Below, one piece after another: positions 19,362-28,833 of a DNA stretch of 53,087 nucleotides (within the stretch, counting starts at the first letter, position 1; every line of letters begins with the position of its first letter). A program made the position numbers and the translations under genes. Below the pieces are notes generated by a model that saw only the letters and a list, made by a program, of their open reading frames with translations, ran no database searches and was not told the DNA's origin. Location of the stretch: NCBI GenBank assembly GCA_947488765.1, contig CANLAE010000014.1, positions 1 through 53,087 on the forward strand, read 5' to 3'. Origin of the DNA: Chitinophagaceae bacterium (GTDB taxonomy: Bacteria; Bacteroidota; Bacteroidia; Chitinophagales; Chitinophagaceae).

Positions 19362-19449
19362 TCGCACAATGATTCTTAAATTCACTTTATTTGTATTTAA
19401 CAAAGTAATAATATTCATTATTACCCTATTTAATATTAAAAATAAATTT

Positions 19450-19659
19450 ATGGCAATAGATCCAACAAAAGATGTTCTCTATATCAAAGGGAACGAAGTA
19501 CGTTATAAACAAAGAGGTTTTGACGGAAGTATTAAAAGATTCAATGTAAAACCTGTACAAGCAGTTTTTCAAGGTATTGATATTATAGTAACTTTAGAAG
19601 ACGGTCATATTAGACGAATTAAAGGCCCTGGTTACAACGTTGATGAATCAATTAAATAG
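19450..19659 (+). CDS. small protein of unknown function (69 residues)
   Basis: ATG 19450 has an A-rich leader usual for Bacteroidota starts. The product begins MAIDPTKDVLYIKGN and is predicted to be mostly beta-strand (VRYKQRGFDG, VQAVFQGIDIIVTLEDGHIRRIKG), like a small SH3/OB-type barrel. An in-frame ATG at 19369 would add 27 hydrophobic residues (ILKFTLFVFNKVIIFIITLF) and turn it into a membrane-anchored protein; I cannot decide between them. I do not recognise a family. The next genes downstream are the tandem shared-domain pair, separated by a 353-base gap. Confidence 0.55.
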   Translation: MAIDPTKDVLYIKGNEVRYKQRGFDGSIKRFNVKPVQAVFQGIDIIVTLEDGHIRRIKGPGYNVDESIK

Positions 19660-20012
19660 TAAGTGTGCTACTCAATTGTTCATCGTTATAAAATAATATC
19701 CAAACCAATAACTAATTTACCGAAGTTAAAATGAATATTGGATTTAGTTCCTCAGTAACTAGATAGGGTAATATTTTTACCCTTGAAAAAATTATTATTT
19801 CAGATTTATTAATTACTTGGCAAAAAAGAATTAAGTATTAACTAAGATTTGATACGATAAGTATAACTCGCGATAAAACTTCATCTGTTGAAATTCAAAA
19901 CAAAATTTGGGTTGCTGATATAATTATCATAAGTAAGGGTTGAGTAAAATAACAGCCAAAAATTTTACTGGGATTGACGCAAAAAATAAGAGAAATTTTA
20001 ATAAATATTAAA
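19660..20012. other. 353-base AT-rich gap before the four-gene cassette
   Basis: No gene or exact -7 box is supported. A hairpin AGGGTAA-TATTT-TTACCCT (19775-19793) is present without a T-run, so it may be an operator or structural element rather than a terminator. No tRNA, integrase remnant or attachment site was recognised. Confidence 0.4.
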
Positions 20013-20834
20013 ATGGCAAAAGACTATACAAAATACACGATTGAAGGCGTAGCAGGTGATTTTGGAAAATCAAAATTAGCATTGGCTATCATTGGAAATT
20101 ATGTTAGCAAAAACTCAGTGGACTTTGCCATTTTAAATGCTGCATTTCCCGATGAATGCCAGGGTGGAATACACGGCGTTTTTAGAAAAAAAGAAGATGT
20201 AAAAGATTTCAAGAGGTACTACATGGACAAGCCCATTTCTTTAATTGATGGAACTGAAATTGTCGTTACTAATCAATGGGGAATCGATAATATACCGGGG
20301 TTAATTAATAGGGCGAATGCTTTAGGGTATGCAGTGAAATCAGTAAATGTAACGTCATCTTTTTCAACTCCTAAGGATACATTAGCTGGCAAAAGTGAAA
20401 TAAATATTGCTGTTGAAATTGTTTCCACTGAAGAGTATGATACAAACTATGCGTTTGTGAATTTAGCTTTAAATGTGAATAGTCAATTGGTTGAAAATTT
20501 TAATTCAAAGTGTGATTATAATACACTTTATGCCCTTGTTAGTGAAATCACTTCAAATAATACAGAGGAAATATTAATTGAGGCACATAATCAATCGGGC
20601 TTAGATGAGCTCTTAGAAAATGATTTTGATTGGTTCAATTTAGAACCATTAATAAGAATAACTGAAATAAATGATGTAAGTCTTAGTGCTCTTTATGAGA
20701 ATGATATCCAAAATTATCAAGTAGCAGAGTTACTAGGAGTAGATGAAGATGAAGCAGAAGATCGAGCTATGTCTTTAAGAGATGATTTACGACGTGCAGT
20801 AGATCGTGAATTATTATTTAGGTTGTTAAATTAA
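20013..20834 (+). CDS. unknown protein A of tandem pair: conserved N-terminal domain with acidic C-terminal region
   Basis: 273 residues from ATG 20013 (MAKDYTKYTIEG), the same start as its paralogue; 13 further in-frame residues upstream are not shared. Residues 1-112 form a compact domain: GKSKLALAIIGNYVS, then FPDECQGGIHGVFRKKEDV and DGTEIVVTNQWGIDNIPGL. This domain is about 87% identical to that of the next gene. Residues 113-273 are different from the neighbour, strongly acidic and helical (LLGVDEDEAEDRAMSLRDDL). No signal peptide or membrane segment. No family was recognised. First gene of a tight four-gene cluster (gaps 37, 18 and 48 bases). Confidence 0.75.
   Translation: MAKDYTKYTIEGVAGDFGKSKLALAIIGNYVSKNSVDFAILNAAFPDECQGGIHGVFRKKEDVKDFKRYYMDKPISLIDGTEIVVTNQWGIDNIPGLINRANALGYAVKSVNVTSSFSTPKDTLAGKSEINIAVEIVSTEEYDTNYAFVNLALNVNSQLVENFNSKCDYNTLYALVSEITSNNTEEILIEAHNQSGLDELLENDFDWFNLEPLIRITEINDVSLSALYENDIQNYQVAELLGVDEDEAEDRAMSLRDDLRRAVDRELLFRLLN
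20166..20281 (+). repeat. near-identical nucleotide block shared by the tandem pair (copy A)
   Basis: Positions 20166-20243 (78 bases) are identical to 21025-21102, and 20247-20281 (35 bases) to 21106-21140; only three bases between the blocks differ. Sequence on both sides differs even at synonymous positions, suggesting gene conversion. Confidence 0.85.
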
Positions 20835-20871
20835 TTACAAAGACTATCATAAAAATTAAACAGATAATAAA

Positions 20872-21894
20872 ATGGCAAAAGACTATTCAAAATACGCTAT
20901 TGAAGGTATAGCAGAAAATTTAGGCAAATCAAAATTAGCATATGCTTTAATTGAAAATTACGTGAGCAAAAACTCAGTGGACTTTGCCATATTAAATGCA
21001 GCTTTTCCTGACGAATGCCAAGGCGGAATACACGGCGTTTTTAGAAAAAAAGAAGATGTAAAAGATTTCAAGAGGTACTACATGGACAAGCCCATTTCTT
21101 TAGCAGATGGAACTGAAATTGTCGTTACTAATCAATGGGGTATTGATAATATTCCTGGATTAATTGATAGAGCAAATGTTTTAGGCTATGTTGTAAATAA
21201 AGTTAATCAAACTCAAGAAAGTAGCATTTCATATAAAGACAATAAGATAGCTACAGCATTTATAGATTTATTTAAAAATAAAAATTTAAATATTGATTAT
21301 TTATCGGAATTTATAAAACCTGCTGAAGAATTACTGAAAATGTATAACTCAGAAATTCCTGACGAAGCCCAAGCCATAGATGATGTTTTTGAAGAAATAA
21401 TGGTTTATGTAGCTAAAGACCCATTATTGTTGGGTGGATATGCTTACATTTTTACTTTTGTAGCACAAAAATTTGACCACTGGCTTGACTTTAGTGAGGA
21501 TTTAATTAAAGAAAATGCCTACCAATGGAACGATATGGTGGGTTCTGGTAAAAACCCTGTTGTTTTAGTTTGTGAGGAATCTTCGGAAGACAACTTCAAA
21601 TCTATCTTTATTTCCCGGATGATGTTTACATTAAATACCATTGTGGTAGATACTGATGCTGAAGAACTTGCGGAATTAATCGTTTCTTGTGATATGGATA
21701 AATATACTTTTAGCGAGGATGAAGAATGCTGGATTTGCGATTTAGTTGTTGATGTACTTGATGTTTTTGGTTTTTCATTAAATGATTATGAAGGTGAGTG
21801 TGAAATTGAATCACGTAATTTCTTGGATGGCGGTCGAACTATGGGCTATGATTATATAAGGTTAAGTCAAAATTTTATTGGCAGTTTTGCTTAG
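20872..21894 (+). CDS. unknown protein B of tandem pair: same N-terminal domain, different C-terminal domain
   Basis: 340 residues from ATG 20872 (MAKDYSKYAIEG). Residues 1-112 match protein A at about 97 of 112 positions, with a 50-residue stretch (around NYVSKNSVDF to MDKPISL) fully identical. Residues about 115-340 are unrelated to A: a helical section (TAFIDLFKNKNLNIDYLSEF), a hydrophobic patch LLLGGYAYIFTFVAQKF and a cysteine-containing acidic part (SEDEECWICDLVVDVLDVFGF). No catalytic motif recognised. The arrangement of a shared N-terminus and swapped C-terminus recalls modular effector or targeting proteins, but no function can be assigned. Confidence 0.75.
   Translation: MAKDYSKYAIEGIAENLGKSKLAYALIENYVSKNSVDFAILNAAFPDECQGGIHGVFRKKEDVKDFKRYYMDKPISLADGTEIVVTNQWGIDNIPGLIDRANVLGYVVNKVNQTQESSISYKDNKIATAFIDLFKNKNLNIDYLSEFIKPAEELLKMYNSEIPDEAQAIDDVFEEIMVYVAKDPLLLGGYAYIFTFVAQKFDHWLDFSEDLIKENAYQWNDMVGSGKNPVVLVCEESSEDNFKSIFISRMMFTLNTIVVDTDAEELAELIVSCDMDKYTFSEDEECWICDLVVDVLDVFGFSLNDYEGECEIESRNFLDGGRTMGYDYIRLSQNFIGSFA
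21025..21140 (+). repeat. near-identical nucleotide block shared by the tandem pair (copy B)
   Basis: This is the counterpart of 20166-20281: 78 plus 35 identical bases separated by three differing bases. Confidence 0.85.
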
Positions 21895-21912
21895 ATAATT
21901 TTAAATACATAT

Positions 21913-22626
21913 ATGAGTTATTACCTAAACGATAAAATTTCAGATTTATGGAATAGGTTTTCAATTCAATTTAGTGATCTTGATTGCAAGAAGTGTATGG
22001 AAAGAGTTCCTAATTATTATTTAAAACCTACCCCAAATAAAATTTTATTTATAGGTCTTAATCCTGCATTTCAGGATAATAAAAGCACTATTAAATATTC
22101 CTTCACTCCACCAATTTCTACCGAAAGAATGTATGAAATTGCATTAGATAATGAAAGTTCAAAAACAAAAGGTAAGGGAAATTATTATGGAAAGTTTTAC
22201 AATATATTACACGACATTAGTGATGAATTAATTTGTGAAGAATCCAATCAAAAAAAATTCGAACATTGCGACATGTTTTTGATGCGCGAAACAAATTCAA
22301 GAATCGTGAAACAAATGGTAGAAAAAAAAGAAGGTGGATTAAATCAATTTGGATTGGAACAAATTGATGTGCTCAAAAGCTATATTGAAGATGCGAAACC
22401 AAGTATTATCATTATTCCAAACGCTATGAGTGCAGATTATTATCTACAGTATGTTTTAGGAAATCAGTCAATTAATAAAGAAAAAGGTATCTATTATACT
22501 GAAATCAATAAAATAAAAGTGCCCACAATTTTATGTGGTTCATGGCAGTATGGAAGATTAGATCGTTTTACAAAAGAAATTCTTTTAAGTCACATGAAAA
22601 AAATTATGAAGTCGCATAAACAATAA
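21913..22626 (+). CDS. uracil-DNA-glycosylase-fold-like protein (tentative)
   Basis: 237 residues. After a short CKKC-like pair (DCKKCMERVPNYY), ILFIGLNPAFQDN resembles motif A of the UDG superfamily (G-x-N-P). The middle has FEHCDMFLMRETNSR and a buried strand PSIIIIPNAMSADYY. The C-terminal VPTILCGSWQYGRLDRFTKE occupies the place of motif B, but lacks the classical HPS. I place it among uncharacterised UDG-like proteins rather than proven uracil glycosylases. It follows protein B by 18 bases and is probably in the same operon. Nucleic-acid or nucleotide chemistry is inferred, not shown. Confidence 0.6.
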   Translation: MSYYLNDKISDLWNRFSIQFSDLDCKKCMERVPNYYLKPTPNKILFIGLNPAFQDNKSTIKYSFTPPISTERMYEIALDNESSKTKGKGNYYGKFYNILHDISDELICEESNQKKFEHCDMFLMRETNSRIVKQMVEKKEGGLNQFGLEQIDVLKSYIEDAKPSIIIIPNAMSADYYLQYVLGNQSINKEKGIYYTEINKIKVPTILCGSWQYGRLDRFTKEILLSHMKKIMKSHKQ

Positions 22627-22674
22627 TTTATTCAATACTTGATTCCTCATTGAAAAAAATTAAAGGCTGATACT

Positions 22675-23124
22675 TTGAAAATAATATATATAGACTTGGA
22701 TGGAGTAATTGCAGATTTCATAACTGCAATAGAAAACCATCCATTACGAAATCAAGCACCATACGATATCCACCCTGATACTATACCAAATATATTTTTA
22801 AACTTAGGTACCATACCAGGTGCATTTGATGCTGTAAACACATTATTGGATGATAACAGGTTTGAAATATACTTTCTGTCAACTGCTCCTTGGAATAATA
22901 CCTCAGCTTGGACTGACAAGAGAATTTGGTTAGAGAACCTTTTTGGAAATAAAATAAATAGAAGGCTTATTCTTACACACCGCAAAGATTTATTAAAAGG
23001 TGATGTTTTAATAGACGATAGGCCCAATAATGGGGCGGAACATTTTCAAGGTAAAATATTGGAATTTGCAAGCACTGAATTTCCAGATTGGGGTTCTATT
23101 TTGAAAGAGTTAGAACAAGAATAA
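22675..23124 (+). CDS. 5'(3')-deoxyribonucleotidase-like HAD phosphatase
   Basis: 149 residues, somewhat shorter than the usual 170-190. The first HAD motif is at the very N-terminus (IIYIDLDGVIADF), with FLSTAPW (motif II), LTHRKDLLKGDVLIDDRP (Lys of motif III and acidic motif IV). Together these match the NT5C deoxyribonucleotidase family, which dephosphorylates dNMPs. The start must be TTG at 22675: an in-frame stop lies at 22651 and no ATG falls between. It is 48 bases downstream of the UDG-like gene, closing the four-gene cluster. Confidence 0.82.
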   Translation: MKIIYIDLDGVIADFITAIENHPLRNQAPYDIHPDTIPNIFLNLGTIPGAFDAVNTLLDDNRFEIYFLSTAPWNNTSAWTDKRIWLENLFGNKINRRLILTHRKDLLKGDVLIDDRPNNGAEHFQGKILEFASTEFPDWGSILKELEQE

Positions 23125-23260
23125 AACTTTCACATACCTTTTTTTCATTATTAAATCTTTAATACAAAATTATTTTTTGACTATAAATTAAGCTCTAAAT
23201 GATCAAAAAATCAGACTTTACCTTTTATGCATAATTTGTACATTGCAATACTAAATCTGA

Positions 23261-24655
<1,395 letters not shown>

Positions 24656-24686
24656 AATGATTTATTGAAACAAATAAATAAAATTT

Positions 24687-25721
24687 TTAAGCAAAATCCG
24701 GTAACGCTTTTAGTGCTTTCAATAAATACATTTGATTTTTAGCCCTGACTAAATTTTGTTCGGTATAATTAATCTTATAATACTTGTCGTAGTTAAAATA
24801 ATCGGTAAGGAATCTAATAGCCTGCATATAAATCATCATTTCGCCTGCAAAGAAAAAATGTTGTTTTTCAAATTCGGTTAATTCATTACCCATATAATGG
24901 TAATAACCTTTTTTTATAGCCTGAAGGAAATCTTGTTGAATTACAATTTTTGAAAAATCACTTTCTTCTTCTGAGACCGGAGTAATATATGTTCTGATCA
25001 TATCGCCCACATCACTTAAAAAATAACCGGGCATGACTGTATCTAAATCAATTACACAAACACCTTTGTTATTTTCATCAAAAAGTACATTACTGATTTT
25101 GGTATCATGATGGATAACTCTTTTTTTAGCATCAGGATGCTCAATAAACAATTCATATCGCTGGCAAATAGAAGAAAATGATTCTATCTCATCTATCAAT
25201 GCAGCATTTGCTTGAATTCTTGTTGCGTTACCATTATGCAGTGCAACTTTAAATTGTGCATATCTGAGTGTTAAATTATGAAAATCGGGAATGGTAATAT
25301 GAAGCTGATTAACATTAAAATCTTTCAATAAAAAAGTAAATTGACCAAATTGTTTGGCTGCTTCAAATGCTATTTCAACTGAATGAACTGTTAAAAAAGA
25401 TTGCGTTTTATTAATGTAACTAAATGATCTATAATATTGATTATCAATTATATAAACTGATTTACTTTCCTTTAATTTGATGGGTGAAATAAACAGATAA
25501 TCTGGAAAAAATTGGGTACTATACTTTGCTAAAGATTGAAGGTTTTCATCAATTGCCAATGGATTTTTAAATACTGTTGCATTGATTTCCTGTAAAATAA
25601 AATCACCTTCAGTTGCTACAACTTTCCAAGTCTTATTAATTAAACCACTTTGTATTATGTGTAATTCAGGATTGGTCCAGCCGTAATTAGAACAAATTTT
25701 TGTAAATAGTTTTTCTTCCAT
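24687..25721 (-). CDS. phosphotransferase of the aminoglycoside/N-acetylhexosamine kinase family (NahK-like)
   Basis: 344 residues. The kinase core shows VIHHDTKISNVLFD (catalytic HxD..N), VIDLDTVMPGYFLSDVGDMIR (metal DxD) and a long helical lid after residue 230. The D-L-D-T-V-M-P-G-Y wording is close to that of Bifidobacterium N-acetylhexosamine 1-kinase. It would phosphorylate GlcNAc/GalNAc at C1 in the cytoplasm. The neighbouring GH109-like enzyme releases GalNAc, which supports this reading, as does the GH20 gene at 41.2 kb. Alternative: a kinase for another sugar or amino-alcohol. Confidence 0.78.
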   Translation of the reverse strand: MEEKLFTKICSNYGWTNPELHIIQSGLINKTWKVVATEGDFILQEINATVFKNPLAIDENLQSLAKYSTQFFPDYLFISPIKLKESKSVYIIDNQYYRSFSYINKTQSFLTVHSVEIAFEAAKQFGQFTFLLKDFNVNQLHITIPDFHNLTLRYAQFKVALHNGNATRIQANAALIDEIESFSSICQRYELFIEHPDAKKRVIHHDTKISNVLFDENNKGVCVIDLDTVMPGYFLSDVGDMIRTYITPVSEEESDFSKIVIQQDFLQAIKKGYYHYMGNELTEFEKQHFFFAGEMMIYMQAIRFLTDYFNYDKYYKINYTEQNLVRAKNQMYLLKALKALPDFA

Positions 25722-25757
25722 AATTAGAATTTAAAACTAGAATAAAGTGATCAAATA

Positions 25758-26847
25758 TTATGCTTCATCTTTCACCATCATCAAATAAGCTTTGATAAAA
25801 CCATCTAATTCCCCATCCATAATTGGCCCTACATTACCCACTTCATAATCGGTTCTATGGTCTTTAATCATTTTGTAAGGATGAAAAACATAACTTCTTA
25901 TTTGGCTTCCCCACTCAATTTTTTTCTTATTGGCATTCGTAGCATTTTTTGCTTCTTGCCGTTTTCTTAATTCCTCTTCATACAAACGGCTTTTCAGCAT
26001 TTGCATGGCTTTTTCTCTGTTACCAATTTGGCTTCTTTCGGTTTGACAAACCACCACAATGCCAGTAGGAAGATGGGTTAAAAATACTTTAGTTTCTACT
26101 TTATTTACATTTTGACCACCTGCACCACCACTTCTCGCCGTTTCCATTTTTACATCAGCATCTTTAATTTCAATTTCTATAGTATCATCTACCAAAGGAT
26201 AAACAAAAACACTCGCAAAACTTGTATGTCTCCGGGCATTGCTATCAAATGGAGAAATACGAACCAACCGATGCACACCACTTTCTGCTTTTAAAAATCC
26301 ATATGCAAAATCTCCATCAAATTGCAAAGTAGCCGTTTTAATACCTGCTCCATCGCCTTCTTGAAAATCAAGTTCGGTTACTTTCCAGCCTTGTTTCTCG
26401 CCATACATACGGTACATGCGCAAAAGCATTTCTGCCCAATCCTGGCTTTCCGTTCCACCTGCGCCAGAATTAATTTGCAATACTGCACTCAATTCATCTT
26501 CAGGCTGATTTAAAGTACTTTTAAACTCAGCATCTTCAATTAATTGTATTGCAAAACCATAAGCAGCTTTTGTTTCTTCTTCCGAAGCATCGCCACTTTT
26601 GAAAAAATCAAATAAAACTGCAAAGTCTTCCACAGCAGTTTCTACCGAAGTGTACAACTTCATCCAATACTCGTTAACCTTAATTTCTTTCATGATTGCC
26701 GTAGCTCTGGCATTATCATCCCAAAATCCGGGTGAAAGCGATACTTTTTTATCCTGATCTACTTTAGTTTGTTTACTATCGTAGTCAAAGAAACCTCCTT
26801 AAGACATTAACCCTGTCCCTCATTGATTTGATGTGCTCTTGTGTCAT
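25758..26847 (-). CDS. prfB: peptide chain release factor 2, with programmed +1 frameshift
   Basis: A zero-frame of 20 codons starts at ATG 26847 ([15 protein letters not shown], ending LRRFL) and stops at TGA 26787-26785. Skipping one base there (+1) reads on as [14 protein letters not shown] into the main body, giving 362 residues, the normal RF2 length. Domain marks: the SPF codon-recognition tripeptide in [15 protein letters not shown] and the GGQ peptidyl-hydrolysis loop [17 protein letters not shown]2 releases peptides at UGA and UAA; the UGA in its own message makes a feedback loop. The gene starts 29 bases after the terminator of a tRNA-Leu on the same strand. Confidence 0.95.
26785..26799 (-). 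promoter_or_regulatory. prfB +1 frameshift site: AGGAGG TTT CTT TGA
   Basis: On the minus strand an internal Shine-Dalgarno AGGAGG (26799-26794) lies three bases before CTT TGA (26790-26785), followed by C. Spacing and slippery codon match the E. coli site (AGGGGG TAT CTT TGA C). Confidence 0.95.
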
Positions 26848-26875
26848 ATACAAAAGTTTGTAAAAATTTTTTAAT

Positions 26876-26905
26876 AAAAAAAGACTTCCAAGTCAGAAGT
26901 CTTTT
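26876..26905 (-). terminator. terminator of tRNA-Leu
   Basis: On the minus strand, AAAAGACTTC and GAAGTCTTTT (with one extra G) form a hairpin followed by a T7 run, starting five bases after the tRNA 3' end. Confidence 0.85.
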
Positions 26906-26909
26906 ACAG

Positions 26910-26991
26910 TGCCCAGGAAAGGAATCGAACCTTCACACCTCGCGGTGGCAGATTTTGAGTCTGCTGCGTCTACCAATTTCGCCACCTGGGC
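26910..26991 (-). tRNA. tRNA-Leu (anticodon CAA)
   Basis: On the minus strand, acceptor arm GCCCAGG pairs with CCTGGGC plus discriminator A; D-arm TGGCGAAATTGGTAGACGCA; anticodon stem GCAGA/TCTGC encloses loop CTCAAAA (anticodon CAA, reads UUG). A variable arm TGCCACCGCGAGGTGT-like stem is present, typical of class II tRNAs, and T-arm GGTTCGATTCC. CCA is not encoded. Confidence 0.95.
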
Positions 26992-27023
26992 AATGATTGA
27001 AGTGGGTTGCAAATATAATGGCA

Positions 27024-27533
27024 TCACCTCAAACTTTCCAAAATACGTTTCAGATATTTTTTCTGATAGTAGTATGATTTTATTTGCAACAACTCTTCTT
27101 GGGTAGCATTATCCTCTTGATAATTCTCAATAATTTTTTCAACAGGTTTAAAAATTGTTTGTTGTAATTGTTCAATTGCTGCATTTATTTTTTCTATTGT
27201 GTGTACATCATTTTCCATTTTTGCTTCCATCAAATTTTCATTTGCCTCCATAACTTCCATTAAAAAATGATTGGGTAGTTGAAACTTTTCATCGGCAATG
27301 ATTATTTTTTTTTCAGTTAAAATATATTCCATCAATAAATCCGGATTACTTAAAATAAGAAATGCCTTGTTGATTAAAGAAGATTTCTCCAAAACAGCCT
27401 CTTGCTCCGTTGTAGATGCATCTGTAAAAAAATCTGGATGAAATGCTCTGCTCAGTTGGTAAAACTTTTTTTTCAGAAGTGCTGAATCTATTTTGAATGA
27501 AACGGGAATTTCGAATAAATTGAAATAATCCAT
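27024..27533 (-). CDS. hscB: Fe-S assembly co-chaperone HscB
   Basis: 169 residues, normal for HscB (about 170). An N-terminal J-domain (YFNLFEIPVSFKID, LSRAFHPDFF with the HPD motif, LINKAFLILSNP) is followed by the three-helix C-terminal domain that binds IscU, including LPNHFLMEVMEANENL. HscB delivers IscU to HscA in iron-sulfur cluster transfer. The isc partners are not in the window. It ends 33 bases upstream of the tRNA-Leu on the same strand. It differs from the J-KTSC protein at 16.6 kb, which lacks the C-terminal domain. Confidence 0.92.
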   Translation of the reverse strand: MDYFNLFEIPVSFKIDSALLKKKFYQLSRAFHPDFFTDASTTEQEAVLEKSSLINKAFLILSNPDLLMEYILTEKKIIIADEKFQLPNHFLMEVMEANENLMEAKMENDVHTIEKINAAIEQLQQTIFKPVEKIIENYQEDNATQEELLQIKSYYYQKKYLKRILESLR

Positions 27534-27634
27534 ATGTTATAAATATAATCTAATAAAATAATGGATAAAGATAAACATTAAAAAATCACTCTTTCAAATT
27601 ATCAAAATAACCTAACTTCAATTAAAAATAACGA

Positions 27635-28831
27635 ATGTTAGTTATAGGATTAATTAGGGAAGAAAAAATTCCATCAGACAACAGAGTTGCACTCACTCCT
27701 TCACAATGCAAAGAATTACAATCAAAATACAGCAACATTAAAATAATTGTGCAGCAAAGTAAGCACCGTTGTTTCAAAGATTCAGAATACATACAAGCCG
27801 GAATTGAAGTAACTGAAGATATGAGTCATTGCTCACTATTACTAGGTATTAAAGAAGTCTCCATTGAAGCATTAATTCCCAATAAAACATATTTATTTTT
27901 TAGCCACACAAAAAAACAGCAGCCGCATAACAAAAATTTATTAAAGGCAATCATTAAAAATAACATCACGCTGATTGATTATGAGTGTTTAGAGCATGAA
28001 GACGGACAACGAATTATTGGTTTTGGCTTTTTTGCAGGCATAGTGGGTGCACACAATGGGATCATGGCTTACGGCGAAAGAACCAAATTATTTCATTTGC
28101 CAAGAGTATATCATTCGAAAGATTATCGTGCACTAATTCGTCATTATTTTGGATTGAAGTTACCAAATATTAAAATCGCAATCACAGGTAGTGGCAGGGT
28201 AGCGCATGGCATTGTTGAAGTAATGAACTTGATGGGGGTTCATGAAGTAGAGCCTGATGAATACTTGGAACGCAATTTTGTTTATCCAGTTTACGTTCAA
28301 CTAAAAGGAGCTGATTTATATACTCATACAACATTAAAAAACTATTCAAGGCAACATTTTCATAATAATGCAACTGAATACAGAAGTAGATTCTTACCTT
28401 ATACAAGATGCACCGATATTTTAATGAACGGTATTTACTGGGATGAAACAATACCAAGACTATTTGAGCGAAGTGACATTGATGATAGTTTTACCATTCA
28501 AATAATTGCAGATATAACTGACGATGCATTAGGTAGTGTACCTATCAATTTGGGTGATGTAAGCATAGAAAATCCAATTTACGGAGTCGATAAAAATACA
28601 TTCGAAAAAACCATCCCTTATCAGCCCAATGGGATTGATATAATGGCAGTAGGAAATTTACCCAATGAGCTGCCAAGAGATGCAAGTACCTATTTTGGTG
28701 AACAAATTATTAAATACTTATTTGAAGATTTAATTCTTGGAGGCAACGCTATTATAGACAGAGCAACAATTGTAAAAAATGGCAGCTTAACTCCCACGTT
28801 TGAGTATTTGAGAAGTTATAGCGAAGGATAG
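27635..28831 (+). CDS. saccharopine dehydrogenase-like (LYS1 type) oxidoreductase
   Basis: 398 residues. N-terminal alanine/saccharopine-dehydrogenase domain: GLIREEKIPSDNRVALTP and ECLEHEDGQRIIGFGFFAGIVGAHNG. The Rossmann domain has IKIAITGSGRVAHGIVEVMNL. Late motifs are ADITDDALGSVPI and NLPNELPRDASTYFG. This wording fits NAD-dependent lysine-forming saccharopine dehydrogenase; AlaDH is less likely because its conserved C-terminal segments differ. The role is either lysine metabolism or an unassigned secondary-amine dehydrogenase. It is divergent from hscB and ends two bases from the convergent trmN6 stop. Confidence 0.8.
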   Translation: MLVIGLIREEKIPSDNRVALTPSQCKELQSKYSNIKIIVQQSKHRCFKDSEYIQAGIEVTEDMSHCSLLLGIKEVSIEALIPNKTYLFFSHTKKQQPHNKNLLKAIIKNNITLIDYECLEHEDGQRIIGFGFFAGIVGAHNGIMAYGERTKLFHLPRVYHSKDYRALIRHYFGLKLPNIKIAITGSGRVAHGIVEVMNLMGVHEVEPDEYLERNFVYPVYVQLKGADLYTHTTLKNYSRQHFHNNATEYRSRFLPYTRCTDILMNGIYWDETIPRLFERSDIDDSFTIQIIADITDDALGSVPINLGDVSIENPIYGVDKNTFEKTIPYQPNGIDIMAVGNLPNELPRDASTYFGEQIIKYLFEDLILGGNAIIDRATIVKNGSLTPTFEYLRSYSEG

Positions 28832-28833
28832 AT

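Noticed and set aside
16600-23130. Integrated prophage or transposon covering the accessory region
   Set aside because: No integrase, transposase, terminal inverted repeats or flanking tRNA duplication seen; only variable gene content.
25758-26693. prfB as an N-terminally truncated or frameshifted pseudogene
   Set aside because: The upstream zero frame, internal Shine-Dalgarno and CTT TGA C site restore a full-length RF2, so this is programmed.
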